Assembly (NCBI GenBank): GCA_018388625.1
Contig: CP074402.1
Coordinates: 1,736,001-1,800,000, forward strand
Length of the DNA: 64,000 nt
Source: Nocardiopsis eucommiae
GTDB taxonomy: Bacteria; Actinomycetota; Actinomycetes; Streptosporangiales; Streptosporangiaceae
Reading direction: 5' to 3'
The notes beneath the pieces are model-generated. The model was not told where the DNA came from. It did no database searches and saw nothing but the letters and a program-made list of their open reading frames with translations. A program made the position numbers and the translations under genes. Shown piece by piece: positions 54,997-64,000 of this stretch (its first letter is position 1; every line of letters starts with the position of its first letter).

Positions 54997-55828
54997 ATGG
55001 CGGACTGGATCGAGGAGACGCTCGCGCGGGGGCGCCTGGGCAGGGCCAGCGAGAGGGTCCTGCACGTCCTGCGGGACGAACCCCGGTTCGCCTCCTACGC
55101 GACCGCCGCCGAGGTGGCCGCCAGGGCCGAGGTCAACGTCGCCACCGTGGTCCGCGCGGCCCAGCAGCTCGGCTTCACCGGGTGGCCCGCCCTGCGCGTC
55201 GAGCTGCGTTCGCGGTACCTGGCCTCGCTCAGTGCGGGGAGGTGCTGGCCGAGCACGCGGGCTCCGACACCGACCCGGTGCGCGCGGCGGTGCGCTCGGA
55301 CCGGGAGAACCTGCGGCTGCTGGAGCGGACGCTCGAACCCGAGCGGGTGCGGGCCGTGGCCGCCGCCATCCACGGAGCACGGAACACCCTGGTCCTGGGC
55401 TCGGGCACCTTCGCGGCCCCGGGTGTGCAGCTCTCCCACGCCGCCGGGATCATGGGCTACGAGGTGCGCCTCCACGACTCCGGGGGACCGCGCTGGTCAA
55501 CGCCCTGGCCCGGATGGGAGAGGGCGACCTGCTCGTGGTCTGTGACCTGTGGATGCTCCCGGTCGGGCTGCGCCGCGCGGTGGAGATCGCCGCCGAGGAG
55601 TCGGTGGCGATCGCCCTCATCACCGACCGGCGGGACTCGCCCCTGGGGGTGCTCGCCGACCACGTCGTGGCCGTGCCCAGTGAGGGGGTGGGCATGTTCC
55701 CGTCCCTGACGGCGGCGATGACGGTCGTGCACGCGGTGCTGGCGGAACTGGCCAGGATCGGGGGTGACGCGGCGCTGGAGTCGGTCAGGCGGGCCGAGGA
55801 GTTCTGGCGGCGAGCTGACCTCTTCTAG
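54997..55828 (+). CDS. MurR/RpiR family transcriptional regulator (two frameshifts as read)
   Basis: About 277 residues: an N-terminal HTH_6 domain (SERVLHVLRDEPRFASYATA, AEVAARAEVNVATVVRAAQQ, LGFTGWPALRVELRSRYL) and a C-terminal SIS domain (NTLVLGSGTFAAPGVQLSHA, EGDLLVVCDLWMLPVGLRRA, VAIALITDRRDSPLGVLADH). SIS domains bind phosphosugars or similar ligands, though members of this family also regulate amino-acid and amide catabolism. Breaks at 55239 (SAG-EVLAEHAG) and 55486 (DSGG-TALVNALA) are each fixed by one G. The ATG has GGAGGAGG upstream. It probably controls the divergent amidohydrolase and the symporter downstream. Confidence 0.87.
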
Positions 55829-55848
55829 GTGATCTGGGTCACACCACG

Positions 55849-55864
55849 TGCAACAAGCATTGCA
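55849..55864. promoter_or_regulatory. Candidate RpiR operator, copy 2
   Basis: TGCAA-CAAGCA-TTGCA, identical arms and spacing to the copy at 54897. It lies 74 bases before the symporter ATG and just past the rpiR stop. Confidence 0.65.
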
Positions 55865-55938
55865 TTCGGGACATCGTTGCTGGTTACATCGGGCTTCACC
55901 CGCCGTTCACCCCATCGTGTCCCCTCCTGAGGCAGCTC

Positions 55939-57348
55939 ATGCAAACGACCCACCTGGTCCTCATCACCACCTATCTGCTGGTGATGGTCGGGATCGGCCT
56001 GTACTACTCCCGCTCCTCCAAGGTCCGCACCGGTGAGGACTTCCTCTTCGCCGGGCGGAGCCTGTCCACACCCGTCATGATCGCGACGCTCATCGTGACC
56101 TGGGTCGGCTCGGGCACGATCATCGGTGGCGCGAACTTCGCCTACAACTACGGCCCCATGGCCGGAATGATCTTCTTCGCCGGAACGCCGCTGGGCATCC
56201 TGGTGCTGCTGTTCGCCGCGCGCCGCATCCGCAGGGCGGCCCGGCACACCGTGCCCGAACTGCTCGAGGCCCGCTTCGGCAGCGGAGTGCGCACCGTGGC
56301 GGCGGTGGTCACCACCATCGCCTACGTCGGTCTGGTCGCCTCGCAGTTCGTCGGCGGCGGCTACGTCCTCTCCCTGATCACACCGCTCACCACGACCCAG
56401 GGCGCGCTGATCGTCGCCGCCGTCGTGACGATCCTGACCGTCACCGGCGGTCTGTTCTCCGTCGCCTACACCGACTTCGTCTCGGCCATCCTCGTCTTCG
56501 GCGCGCTGATCGTGGCGGTGCCGCTGATCCTGGTCGCGGTCGGCGGCCTTCCGGTCTACTGGGAGGGGCTGCCCGAGGCGGCCCGCACCCCCAGCGGCGG
56601 CCTCAGCCCGCTCCAGCTGCTCGGCTACTTCCTCCCGCTCTTCCTGCTCCTGCTGGCCGACCAGAACCTCTACCAGCGGCTGGCCGCGGCCAAGGACGAG
56701 CGCGCCGCGCGCAACTCCACGCTGGGCATGCTCATCGCGAGCTTCTTCGTGTTCGTCCCCGTCATCATGCTGGCCACCTCCGCGGCCGTGCTCATGCCCG
56801 GGATCAACGGCGACGAGTCGGTCCTGCGCCTGGCCACCGACGGCCACCTGCCCACGCTCATCGGCGGGCTGCTGCTGGCCGGTGCCGTCGCGTTCGTCGT
56901 CACCACGGGTTCGTCGTTCATGCTCTCCGGCGCCTCCAACATCGCCTTCGACCTGTTCGCCAGGTTCAGCGGGGGCAAGGTGGGCGAACGGGGCACCCTG
57001 GTCGTGCAGCGCCTGTCCGTCGTCGCCATCGCCCTGGTCGCGGTCGCCCTGGGCCTGTACTTCCCGACCGTCCTCGACCTCCAGATGTACTCGTACACGA
57101 TCTACGGCGCGGCGATCACCCCCGCCGTGCTGGCGGTCCTGTTCTGGAAGCGCGCCACCACGGCGGGCGCCGTGGCCGCCCTGATCACGGGTACCGGCGT
57201 CACCATCGGTTGGGAGATCGCCGGAGCCCCGGGCGGCTTCAACGGTGTGATCGTCGCGCTGCCCGCCGCCGTCCTGGCCCTCGTGGTCGCGAGCCTGCTC
57301 ACCAAGGCGCCCGACCGCCGGACCCTGGAGGCGGCGGGCGTGGACTGA
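55939..57348 (+). CDS. Sodium:solute symporter (SSS family)
   Basis: A 469-residue protein with 12-13 membrane segments. Family features are EDFLFAGRSLSTPVMIATLI, TWVGSGTIIGGANFAYNYG, ARHTVPELLEARFG, FSVAYTDFVSAILVFGALI and VTTGSSFMLSGASNIAFDLF (Na+-site Ser/Thr). It is intact. Members carry sugars, proline, pantothenate or similar solutes. Its upstream operator matches that of the amidohydrolase, so it probably imports that enzyme's substrate. A strong terminator follows. Confidence 0.9.
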   Translation: MQTTHLVLITTYLLVMVGIGLYYSRSSKVRTGEDFLFAGRSLSTPVMIATLIVTWVGSGTIIGGANFAYNYGPMAGMIFFAGTPLGILVLLFAARRIRRAARHTVPELLEARFGSGVRTVAAVVTTIAYVGLVASQFVGGGYVLSLITPLTTTQGALIVAAVVTILTVTGGLFSVAYTDFVSAILVFGALIVAVPLILVAVGGLPVYWEGLPEAARTPSGGLSPLQLLGYFLPLFLLLLADQNLYQRLAAAKDERAARNSTLGMLIASFFVFVPVIMLATSAAVLMPGINGDESVLRLATDGHLPTLIGGLLLAGAVAFVVTTGSSFMLSGASNIAFDLFARFSGGKVGERGTLVVQRLSVVAIALVAVALGLYFPTVLDLQMYSYTIYGAAITPAVLAVLFWKRATTAGAVAALITGTGVTIGWEIAGAPGGFNGVIVALPAAVLALVVASLLTKAPDRRTLEAAGVD

Positions 57349-57368
57349 CGCCGAGAGGTACGCACGCG

Positions 57369-57407
57369 GGCGACGCGCCGCCGGGGATCCCCCGGCGGCG
57401 CGTCGCC
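57369..57407. terminator. Strong terminator between convergent genes
   Basis: A perfect 18-bp stem (GGCGACGCGCCGCCGGGG and complement) with a 3-base loop lies between the symporter and the minus-strand binding-protein gene. Confidence 0.85.
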
Positions 57408-57460
57408 GTCTTCCCGGCGGGCCACCCGAGGGCGCCGCCCCGGGTGTCCCGCCCCCGGCC

Positions 57461-58604
57461 TCACACCGCGCAGGCCTCCTCGTCGGCCGCGCGGTCGAAG
57501 GTGTGGTCGGGCGTGATCCGGGCCGAGTCGGGGACCTCGGGCAGGTCGTCGAACAGCTCGGGGTGGTCCTCCTGGACCGCGAGGACGAACGAGGGGTCCA
57601 CCACCGAGTCGACGTCGATGTCGGCCCCGGTGACACCCTGCTCCGACAGGAGCCGGGAGACGGTGTCCAGCGCCAGGTAGTTGCAGGCGGAGAAGCGGCC
57701 GTCCAGCTGGGCGAGGTTGTGCTCCATGGCGGCCCGGGCGATGTCGGGATCGGTGCCGGTCAACCAGCGTGTGGCGGAGTCGGCCGCGTCCTCCGGGTGG
57801 TGCCGGATCCACTGGTCGGACTCGGCGCGGGCGGTCAGGAACGCCCGAACCGTCTCCCCGTTCCCCGCCAGGTACTCCGGCGTGGTCATGACGTAGCCGA
57901 CGTAGGGGAGGTAGCCGCCGCCGCGGACCACCTCCCACGCGCTCTCGACCTGGTCGGTGACGGTGAGGGGCCACGGGTCCCAGGCGACGGCCGCGTCGGC
58001 GCCGCCGGTCTCCAGGGCCACGGGCATGTCCGGTGGCGCGGTGTTGACGAGGTCGACGTCCTCGGGATCGACACCCTCCTCCTCCAGCAGGGCGAGCAGG
58101 TAGAGGTGGTTGATCGTGCCGAGGCTGGTGGCGATCGTCCTCCCTCCAGAGTGGTCAGGTCCTCGGGGTCGATGTCCGCGTCCTCGACGGCGACGAGGGA
58201 CATGGTGTCGTCGACGTTGCGCTGGGCCGCCGACCCGCTGTAGTGACCGACGATGACGAGGTCCACGCCGCTGTCGAGCGCGGCGAGGCCCGGGACGCCG
58301 ACCTGGATGACGTCGACGTCGCCCGCCTCCAGCGCGTTGATCGCGTCGACGCCCGTGGGGAACGGGGCGGCCAGGGTCACGTCGAGGCCGTGGTCCTCGA
58401 ACGTGCCGGTCTCGGCGGCGATGGGCAGGCCGAGCTGGTCGATGCTGCCGACGTAGCCGGCCGACAGGGACCCGGACCCGGCGGCGGAGGCTTCCTCCAC
58501 ACCGTCGTCGACGGTGGAGGCGCCGGTACAGGCGGTGAGGGACAGGACGAGCGCGGTGCCGCTCGCGGCGAGGGGCGCCCGCGAGCGCCGTTCACAGGGG
58601 GCAT
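57461..58604 (-). CDS. NrtA/SsuA/TauA-like ABC substrate-binding lipoprotein (two frameshifts as read)
   Basis: About 381 residues. The signal peptide ends in a lipobox Cys (LVLSLTAC). The body is an NMT1/SsuA-type fold (LSAGYVGSIDQLGLPIAAET, FEDHGLDVTLAAPFPTGVDA, INALEAGDVDVIQVGVPGLA, GGADAAVAWDPWPLTVTDQV). Ligands of this family include nitrate, sulfonates, taurine and pyrimidines. Breaks near 58143 (LEG-RTIATSLGTIN) and in the C5 run just after the ATG at 58604 are each fixed by one base. No permease or ATPase gene is adjacent. It is divergent from the nitrate operon, so a nitrogen-source ligand is plausible. Confidence 0.82.
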
Positions 58605-58913
58605 GGTGCTGACTCTCTCCGTGTTGGGGGGTGGCCTGGGAGGGGCTACCCGGGGCACCGGAGGTCGAACCGTCGCGGCCGTGGGGGCGGCCCGACGCGG
58701 GCGGAGGGTGATTCCTCCCACAAACAGCGGATCCCCCTTGTCGACGCGTAGCCGGGCCACTACCTTCCACCAGCGTCGACGGATGTTCTCACCACGGCCG
58801 CGCCCTCCGAGTGAGCCGACTGTTCCCCCGTGTGTCACCGTCGGACACCTCCCGGCAACGCGGCCTTCCTACCTTCGGTTCCGTCGACCCCGTCAATCAG
58901 GAAGGCACCAGCC
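58605..58913. other. Divergent promoter region before the nitrate operon
   Basis: No gene is supported. It holds the promoters of the binding-protein gene and narK-type gene. GGAAGG at about 58901-58906 serves the GTG at 58914. I looked for a GlnR box (GTnAC-N6-GnAAC) and found only a poor match near 58837, so none is claimed. Confidence 0.35.
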
Positions 58914-60295
58914 GTGACCGGAACAGGCCAACGCGCGCCGCGCACAGGCAGGAGCTGGATCTCCCGCTGGGACCCGGAGGACGAGGCGTTCTGGAACGAC
59001 GGGGGCGCCGGGTGGCCCGCCGCAACCTGTGGGCCTCCATCGCCTCCGAGCACATCGGCTTCTCGGTGTGGAGCATCTGGTCGGTGCTCGTGCTGTTCAT
59101 GACGCCCGAGCACGGCTTCTCCACCACCCCCGAGCAGAAGTTCCTGCTGTTGTCGGTGGTGACCCTGGTCGGCGCCGTCCTGCGCGTGCCCTACACCCTG
59201 GCCGTGCCGATCTTCGGCGGACGCAACTGGACCGTCGTCGCCACCCTGGCGCTCATCGTCCCGACCGTGGCCGCCTTCTTCCTGGTCCGCGACCCCGACA
59301 CCCCCTTCTGGCTGCTGCTGGTCCTGGCCGCCACCGCGGGTGTGGGCGGCGGCAACTTCTCCTCCTCCATGGCCAACATCAACTCCTACTTCCCCGAACG
59401 GGAGAAGGGGTGGGCACTGGGCCTGAACGCGGGCGGCGGCAACATCGGCGTCGCCACCGTCCAGCTGGTCGGACTGGCCGTCATCGCCCTGTTCACCACC
59501 TCCTCCGGCTACCTGGTCCCGCTCTTCTACGCGCCGCTGATCCTGCTGTCGGCCTGGTGGGCGTACCGGTCCATGAACAACCTCGTCCACGTGCGCGCCG
59601 ACGCGGCCGCGCAGCTGTCGGCCACCCGCGACCGCCACTTCTGGATCATGTCGCTGCTGTACGTGGGCACCTTCGGCTCCTTCATCGGTACCGGGTTCGC
59701 CTTCGGCCTGCTGCTCCAGGCCCAGTTCGGACTGGAGCCCGTGCAGGCCGCGGGGATCGCCGTCCTGGGTCCGGTCCTCGGCTCGCTCATCCGGCCCGTC
59801 GGCGGCAGGCTGGCCGACTCCCTGGGCGGGGCCCGCGTCACCCTGTGGGTCTTCACCGCCATGGCCGTCTGCTCCGCCGTGCTCGTCCTGGCCGTCCAGG
59901 CCAGCCAGCTGGGCCTGTTCATCGGCGCGTTCGCGGTGATGTTCGTCCTCACCGGCCTGGGCAACGGCTCCACGTACAAGATGATCCCCTCCATCTACGC
60001 GGCCCGGGCGGAGGACGCCATCGCCGCCGGAGAACCCCGAGAACAGGCCCTGGCACGCACCAAGCGCGTGGCCTCCTCCATGCTCGGCCTGATCGGCGCG
60101 GTCGGCGCGCTGGGCGGCGTGGGCATCAACGTCGGCTTCCGCGAGTCGTTCGCCGCGACCGGTTCCACCGCTCCCGCCTTCGTCGCCTTCGGCGCGTTCT
60201 ACCTGCTCTGCGCCGGGGTCACCTGGGCGGTGTACCTGCGTCGCCCCGCGCGTTCCGCCTCCGCCGACGAGCCCCTCCCGGTGACGGCCCGATGA
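58914..60295 (+). CDS. Nitrate/nitrite transporter, NarK/NasA-type MFS (one frameshift as read)
   Basis: An MFS protein of about 460 residues with 12 membrane segments. The nitrate signature is visible in GVGGGNFSSSMANINSYFP and again in GLGNGSTYKMIPSIY, with FSVWSIWSVLVLFM in the first helix. The N-terminal WISRWDPEDEAFWNDGG is typical of actinomycete assimilatory NarK2-like transporters. The break in GGG near 59010 (GAG-VARRNLWASIA) is fixed by one G. The GTG at 58914 is the start. It overlaps the reductase gene by an ATGA, forming a nitrate assimilation operon. Confidence 0.88.
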
Positions 60296-62419
60296 CCACG
60301 ACCCACTGTCCCTACTGCGCGCTCCAGTGCGCCATGAGCCTGGAATCCGGACCGGACGGGCGCCTGGCCGCCCGTCCGGCCCCCTTCCCCACCAACCGGG
60401 GCGGCCTGTGCCGCAAGGGCTGGACCTCCGCCGAGCTCCTCACCGTGCCCGACCGCCTCACCCGCCCCCTGCTGCGCGAGAGGCGCGGCGGCGAGCTGGT
60501 CGAGACGGACTGGGACACCGCCCTGGACCACGTCGCGGAACGCCTGGCGTCCCTGCGCGCCGAGTCCGGCCCCGACGCCGTCGCGGTCTTCGGCGGTGGC
60601 GGCCTGACCAACGAGAAGTCCTACGCCCTGGGCAAGTTCGCCCGCCTGGCCCTGGCCAGCTCCCAGATCGACTACAACGGCCGCTTCTGTATGTCCTCGG
60701 CCGCTGCCGCGGCACGCGCGCCTTCGGCCTGGACCGGGGCATGCCCTTCCCCCTGACCGACGTGGCCGAGGCGGAGGTGGTCCTACTCGCCGGGGCCAAC
60801 CCCGCCGAGACCATGCCGCCGATGATGGGGCACCTCTCCGCGCCCACCCTCATCGTCATCGACCCGCGCCGGTCGGCCACCGCACGTGTCGCCCTCGACC
60901 GGGGCGGCCTCCACCTGGCTCCCCGGCCCGGCACCGACCTCGCCCTGGCCCTGGGGCTGCTGCACGCGGCACGCGTGCGGGGCTGGTGCGACGAACCGTT
61001 CGTCGCCGCACGCACCACCGGGTTCGACGCCGCCTGGGAGCACGCCGCCGCCTGGTGGCCCGAACGCACCGAACGGGTCACCGGCGTACCCGCCGCGAGC
61101 ATCCGCGCCGCCGCCGACCTGCTGGGCCGGGCCGCCGGGAACCGCTCCGCCTACGTCCTCACCGGGCGCGGCACCGAACAGCACTCCAAGGGCACCGACA
61201 CGGTGTCGGCCTGGATCAACCTGGCCCTGGCCCTGGGGCTGCCCGGCCGCCACGGTTCGGGCTACGGGTGCATCACCGGTCAGGGCAACGGCCAGGGCGG
61301 ACGCGAGCACGGCCAGAAGGCCGACCAGCTGCCCGGGTACCGCCGTATCGACGATCCGGACGCACGTGAACACGTGGCCCGGGTGTGGGGGTGGACCCTG
61401 CCGCCCTGCCCGGTCCGGGCCGCTCGGCCTTCGAACTCCTCGACGCCCTGGGCACCCCCGACGGGCCGCGCGCCCTCCTGCTGTTCGGCTCCAACCCCTG
61501 GTGTCGGCCCCCACACCGCACGGGTCCGCGACCGCCTGGACTCCCTGGACCTGCTGGTGGCGGCCGACTTCGTGCTTTCGGAGACCGCCGCCACGGCCGA
61601 CGTGGTGCTGCCCGTGGCCCAGTGGGCCGAGGAGGGCGGCACCATGACCAACCTGGAGGGCCGCGTCCTCCGCCGGGCAAGGGCGACCGCCCCGCCGGAG
61701 GGGGTGCGGACCGACCTGGAGGTCCTCTCCGCCCTGGCCGTGCGGCTGGGGCAACCCGCCGAGCGGTTCCCGACGGATCCCGACGCCGTCCTGGCCGAAC
61801 TCGGCCGCGCCTCCGCCGGAGGCCCGGCCGACTACTCCGGCGTCACCCCCGGCGCCTGGCCGACGGCCAGGCGCTGTACTGGCCGGTCCGGACCCCCACC
61901 GGGTCCACGCCCCGCCTGTTCCTGGACACCTTCGCCCACCCCGACGGTCGCGCCCGCCTCGTCCCGGTCTCCCACCGCGCCCCCGCCGAGACCACTGACA
62001 CCGAGTACCCCCTGGTGGCCACCACCGGCAGACTGATGGGCCACTACCAGTCCGGAGCCCAGACCCGCCGCGTGGCCGAGCTGGAGGGCGCCGAACCCGA
62101 GGCGTACGTGGAGGTGCACCCCGCCACGGCCGCGCGCTCCGGACTCGCCGCAGGGGACTGGGCCCGCGTCACCTCCCGCCGTGGCCACACCCGCGCCCGG
62201 GTGCGCCTGGAGCCCACCGCCCGTCTGGACACGGTGTTCCTGCCCTTCCACTTCGCCGGTGAGCAGTCCGCCAACAACCTCACCCACCCGGCACTGGACC
62301 CCGTCAGCCGCATGCCCGAGTTCAAGGTCAGCGCCGTACGCCTGGAACCCGATCCGCCCGGCCGGGGTCGAGGAACCCGGGGCCCGGCCAGCGCACCCAT
62401 GCCAGGAGGCACCAGTTGA
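60292..62419 (+). CDS. Assimilatory nitrate reductase, molybdopterin catalytic subunit (five frameshifts as read)
   Basis: About 710 residues of the NasA/NarB branch of the DMSO reductase family, reducing nitrate to nitrite in the cytoplasm. The N-terminal Cys set CPYCALQC...GLCRKGW binds a 4Fe-4S cluster. Molybdopterin segments include QIDYNGRFCMSSAAAA, VLLAGANPAETMPPMMGHL, SGYGCITGQGNGQGGREHGQ, ADFVLSETAATADVVLPVAQ and the C-terminal LVATTGRLMGHYQSGAQTRR. Five single-base losses (near 60708, 61389, 61497, 61506 and 61858) interrupt it as read. No signal peptide, as expected for an assimilatory enzyme. It overlaps the downstream flavoprotein gene by 4 bases. Confidence 0.87.
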
Positions 62420-63857
62420 ACACCGCGCAGAGAACGTCCCCGCGCCGGATCGTGGTCGTCGGGAACGGTATGGTCGGCGCCCGATTCGCGGAGGAGACGG
62501 CCCGGCTGGACCCGGCGGGGGACCGCGTGCGCGTGAGCGTGGTCGGCGCCGAACGGCACCCCGCCTACAACCGCGTTCTCCTCTCGGGCGTGCTCGCCGG
62601 GGACTACGGCCCCGACCAGATCCGGCTACCGGCCCCCGGAGGAGCGGGGATCACCGTGCGCACCGGTGTGGCCGCCACCGCCCTGGACGCCCGGCGGCGG
62701 GTCCTCTCCCTGGACGACGGAACGCACCTCACCTACGACGAACTCGTCCTGGCCACCGGAGCGCGCGCCGCGCTCCCGCCGGTTCCCGGAGTGCGCGCCC
62801 CGGACGGAGGACCGGGGAGGGGGTGCACACCCTGCGCGACCTGGAGGACTGCCAGCACCTCCTCTCCCAGACCCGGCCCGGCGCCCCCGTGGTGGTCCTG
62901 GGCGGAGGCGTCCTGGGCCTGGAGGCCGCACGCGGCCTGGTGGGCCGTGGGGCACGGGTGTCCGTCGTGGAGTCCGCGCCCTGGATCATGTGCCGTCAGA
63001 TCGACCAGGGCGCCGCGCGGGTCCTGGCCGACAGCTACGCCGCGGTGGGCGTGGCGGTGCACGCGCGCCGCTCGGCCGCCCGCTGGATCCCCGGTACCGG
63101 TCTGGAAGTGGACGACGGCACCGTCCTGCCCGGCGACGCCCTGGTGGTCGCGGCCGGGGTACGCGCCAACACCGAACTGGCCGCCCGGGCCGGGATCGTG
63201 GTCGACCACGGGGTGGTCGTGGACGACGGCCTGGCCACCTCCGACCCCCGGGTGCACGCCGTCGGTGACTGCGCCCAGCACCCCGGCGGCGGTGCCGGAC
63301 TCGTCCAGCCGGGCTGGGAACAGGCCGCCGTGCTGGCCCGGCGCCTGACCGGTTCCGCGCCGCACGCCTCCTACACCGGAGCCCGACCGCTGACCCGGCT
63401 CAAGGCCGAGGGCATCGAACTGACCGCGTTCGGGCGGGTCCACGAGGACGACGACGCCCCGGGACTGGAGACCCTGACCATCAGCGACCGCCACGGCGGC
63501 CGTTACGCCAAGCTCGCGGTACGCCGGGAACGGGTGGTGGGCGCCGTGCTGCTGGGCTTCCCCGAGGCCGCCGCCACCCTGTCCCAGCTCTACGACACCG
63601 GCGCCCCGGTGCCCTCCGACCGCCTCGCCCTCCTCCAGGGGCCGCCCACCACCGTCCCCGAGGCCCAGGGGGCGGCGGAGGCACCGGTGTGCCGCTGCAA
63701 CGCGGTCAGCCGCGCCGACATCGAGAAGGCGTGGCTGGACGGGGCCCGCACCCGCGAGGCCGTCGCCGAACGCACCCGCGCCACCACCGGCTGCGGCGGG
63801 TGCGTACGCGACGTGGGGGCCCTGCTGTCGGGGATGCGGCCCGCCCCGGTGGGGTGA
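62416..63857 (+). CDS. FAD-dependent oxidoreductase with BFD [2Fe-2S] domain, nitrate reductase electron-transfer partner (one frameshift as read)
   Basis: About 480 residues. The N-terminal FAD motif VVVGNGMVGARFAEE and the mid NAD(P) motif VVVLGGGVLGLEAARG define a NirB-like pyridine nucleotide reductase module, with VHAVGDCAQHPGG binding FAD. The C-terminal BFD-like domain has Cys ligands in CRCNAVS and TGCGGC. It lacks the siroheme domain of NirB, so it is not a nitrite reductase; by position it feeds electrons from NAD(P)H to the nitrate reductase, as NasB does elsewhere. The break near 62819 (DGGP-GEGVHTLRD) is fixed by one G. The TTG at 62416 has GGAGG upstream and overlaps the reductase stop. 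Confidence 0.87.
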
Positions 63858-64000
63858 CCGGGCCCGTCGGTCGGCCGCTCCACCCCGGTCCGCGCATCAC
63901 CCCGCCCCCACCTGCGGTGGCAGCACAACGAAACAACCGCGACACGGTCGTCTGACCCGAGGGAAACACCCGCGAGGTTGCCTGGACGCAGTCCGCACCC

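Noticed and set aside
55825..57636. A 603-codon minus-strand open frame
   Set aside because: Antisense to the intact sodium symporter; no domain features.
58605..58913. GlnR box before the nitrate operon
   Set aside because: The best match (GTCAC near 58837 followed by GACAC) has the wrong spacing and a mismatch.
1..64000. Widespread pseudogenisation
   Set aside because: All breaks are single missing G/C bases in otherwise well-preserved genes, including members of operons with intact partners; a technical cause is simpler.
1..64000. tRNA genes, CRISPR arrays, insertion sequences or prophage genes
   Set aside because: I looked for T-loop-like GGTTCGA stretches, regularly spaced repeats, transposase and phage motifs and found none that hold up.

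Overview
The window is about 72% G+C, has short gaps, ATGA/GTGA start-stop overlaps and many GTG starts. It also carries a conservon (cvnA-E), which is an actinomycete-specific locus. I read it as chromosomal DNA of a filamentous actinomycete; Nocardiopsis or a close relative is my best guess from protein style, not proven. I see no rRNA, tRNA, CRISPR array, insertion sequence or phage gene. About 61 protein genes are supported.

Layout. 1-308: end of a fructose-type PTS IIC. 635-5434: conservon cvnABCDE. 5480-8978: a P450 divergent from a PadR regulator, a UBP-type zinc-finger protein and an enoyl-CoA hydratase. 9007-14635: an SDR, then a GntR-linked four-carbon sugar-acid operon (kinase, dehydrogenase, GntP permease). 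15142-22924: a LacI regulator divergent from an ABC transporter, nucleoside hydrolase and adenine deaminase operon, which reads as purine nucleoside uptake and salvage. 22982-25088: another P450 and a HIT protein. 25100-28124: an XRE regulator operon divergent from a 47-residue peptide gene that is translationally coupled to a protein-isoaspartate methyltransferase homologue. This is the most novel-looking locus, a candidate imiditide-like RiPP. 28220-32714: ribose-type ABC transporter with its LacI regulator. 33167-35038: ABM-fold protein, HxlR regulator and SDR. 35335-42785: GntR, CaiB-type CoA transferase, CitE-type lyase, TRAP permease, RraA-like aldolase, IclR and a dehydrogenase, which together suggest breakdown of a branched dicarboxylic acid. 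42936-49809: a winged-helix protein, then a GH89 alpha-N-acetylglucosaminidase divergent from a CUT1 sugar ABC transporter. 49867-52672: heme membrane protein and BCCT transporter. 53594-57348: amidohydrolase, RpiR regulator and sodium symporter that share an operator motif. 57461-63857: a lone NrtA/SsuA-like binding protein divergent from a nitrate assimilation operon (NarK-type transporter, molybdopterin nitrate reductase, flavoprotein with a BFD cluster).

Data quality. Twenty-eight of the genes are interrupted, and in every case one missing G or C, usually in a G/C run, restores a family-length protein. I count about 44 such events. They look like sequencing or assembly undercalls, not decay. 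These genes are entered as single CDS spanning the whole inferred gene, with each break described. Regulatory sites are inferred from inverted repeats and are candidates only.
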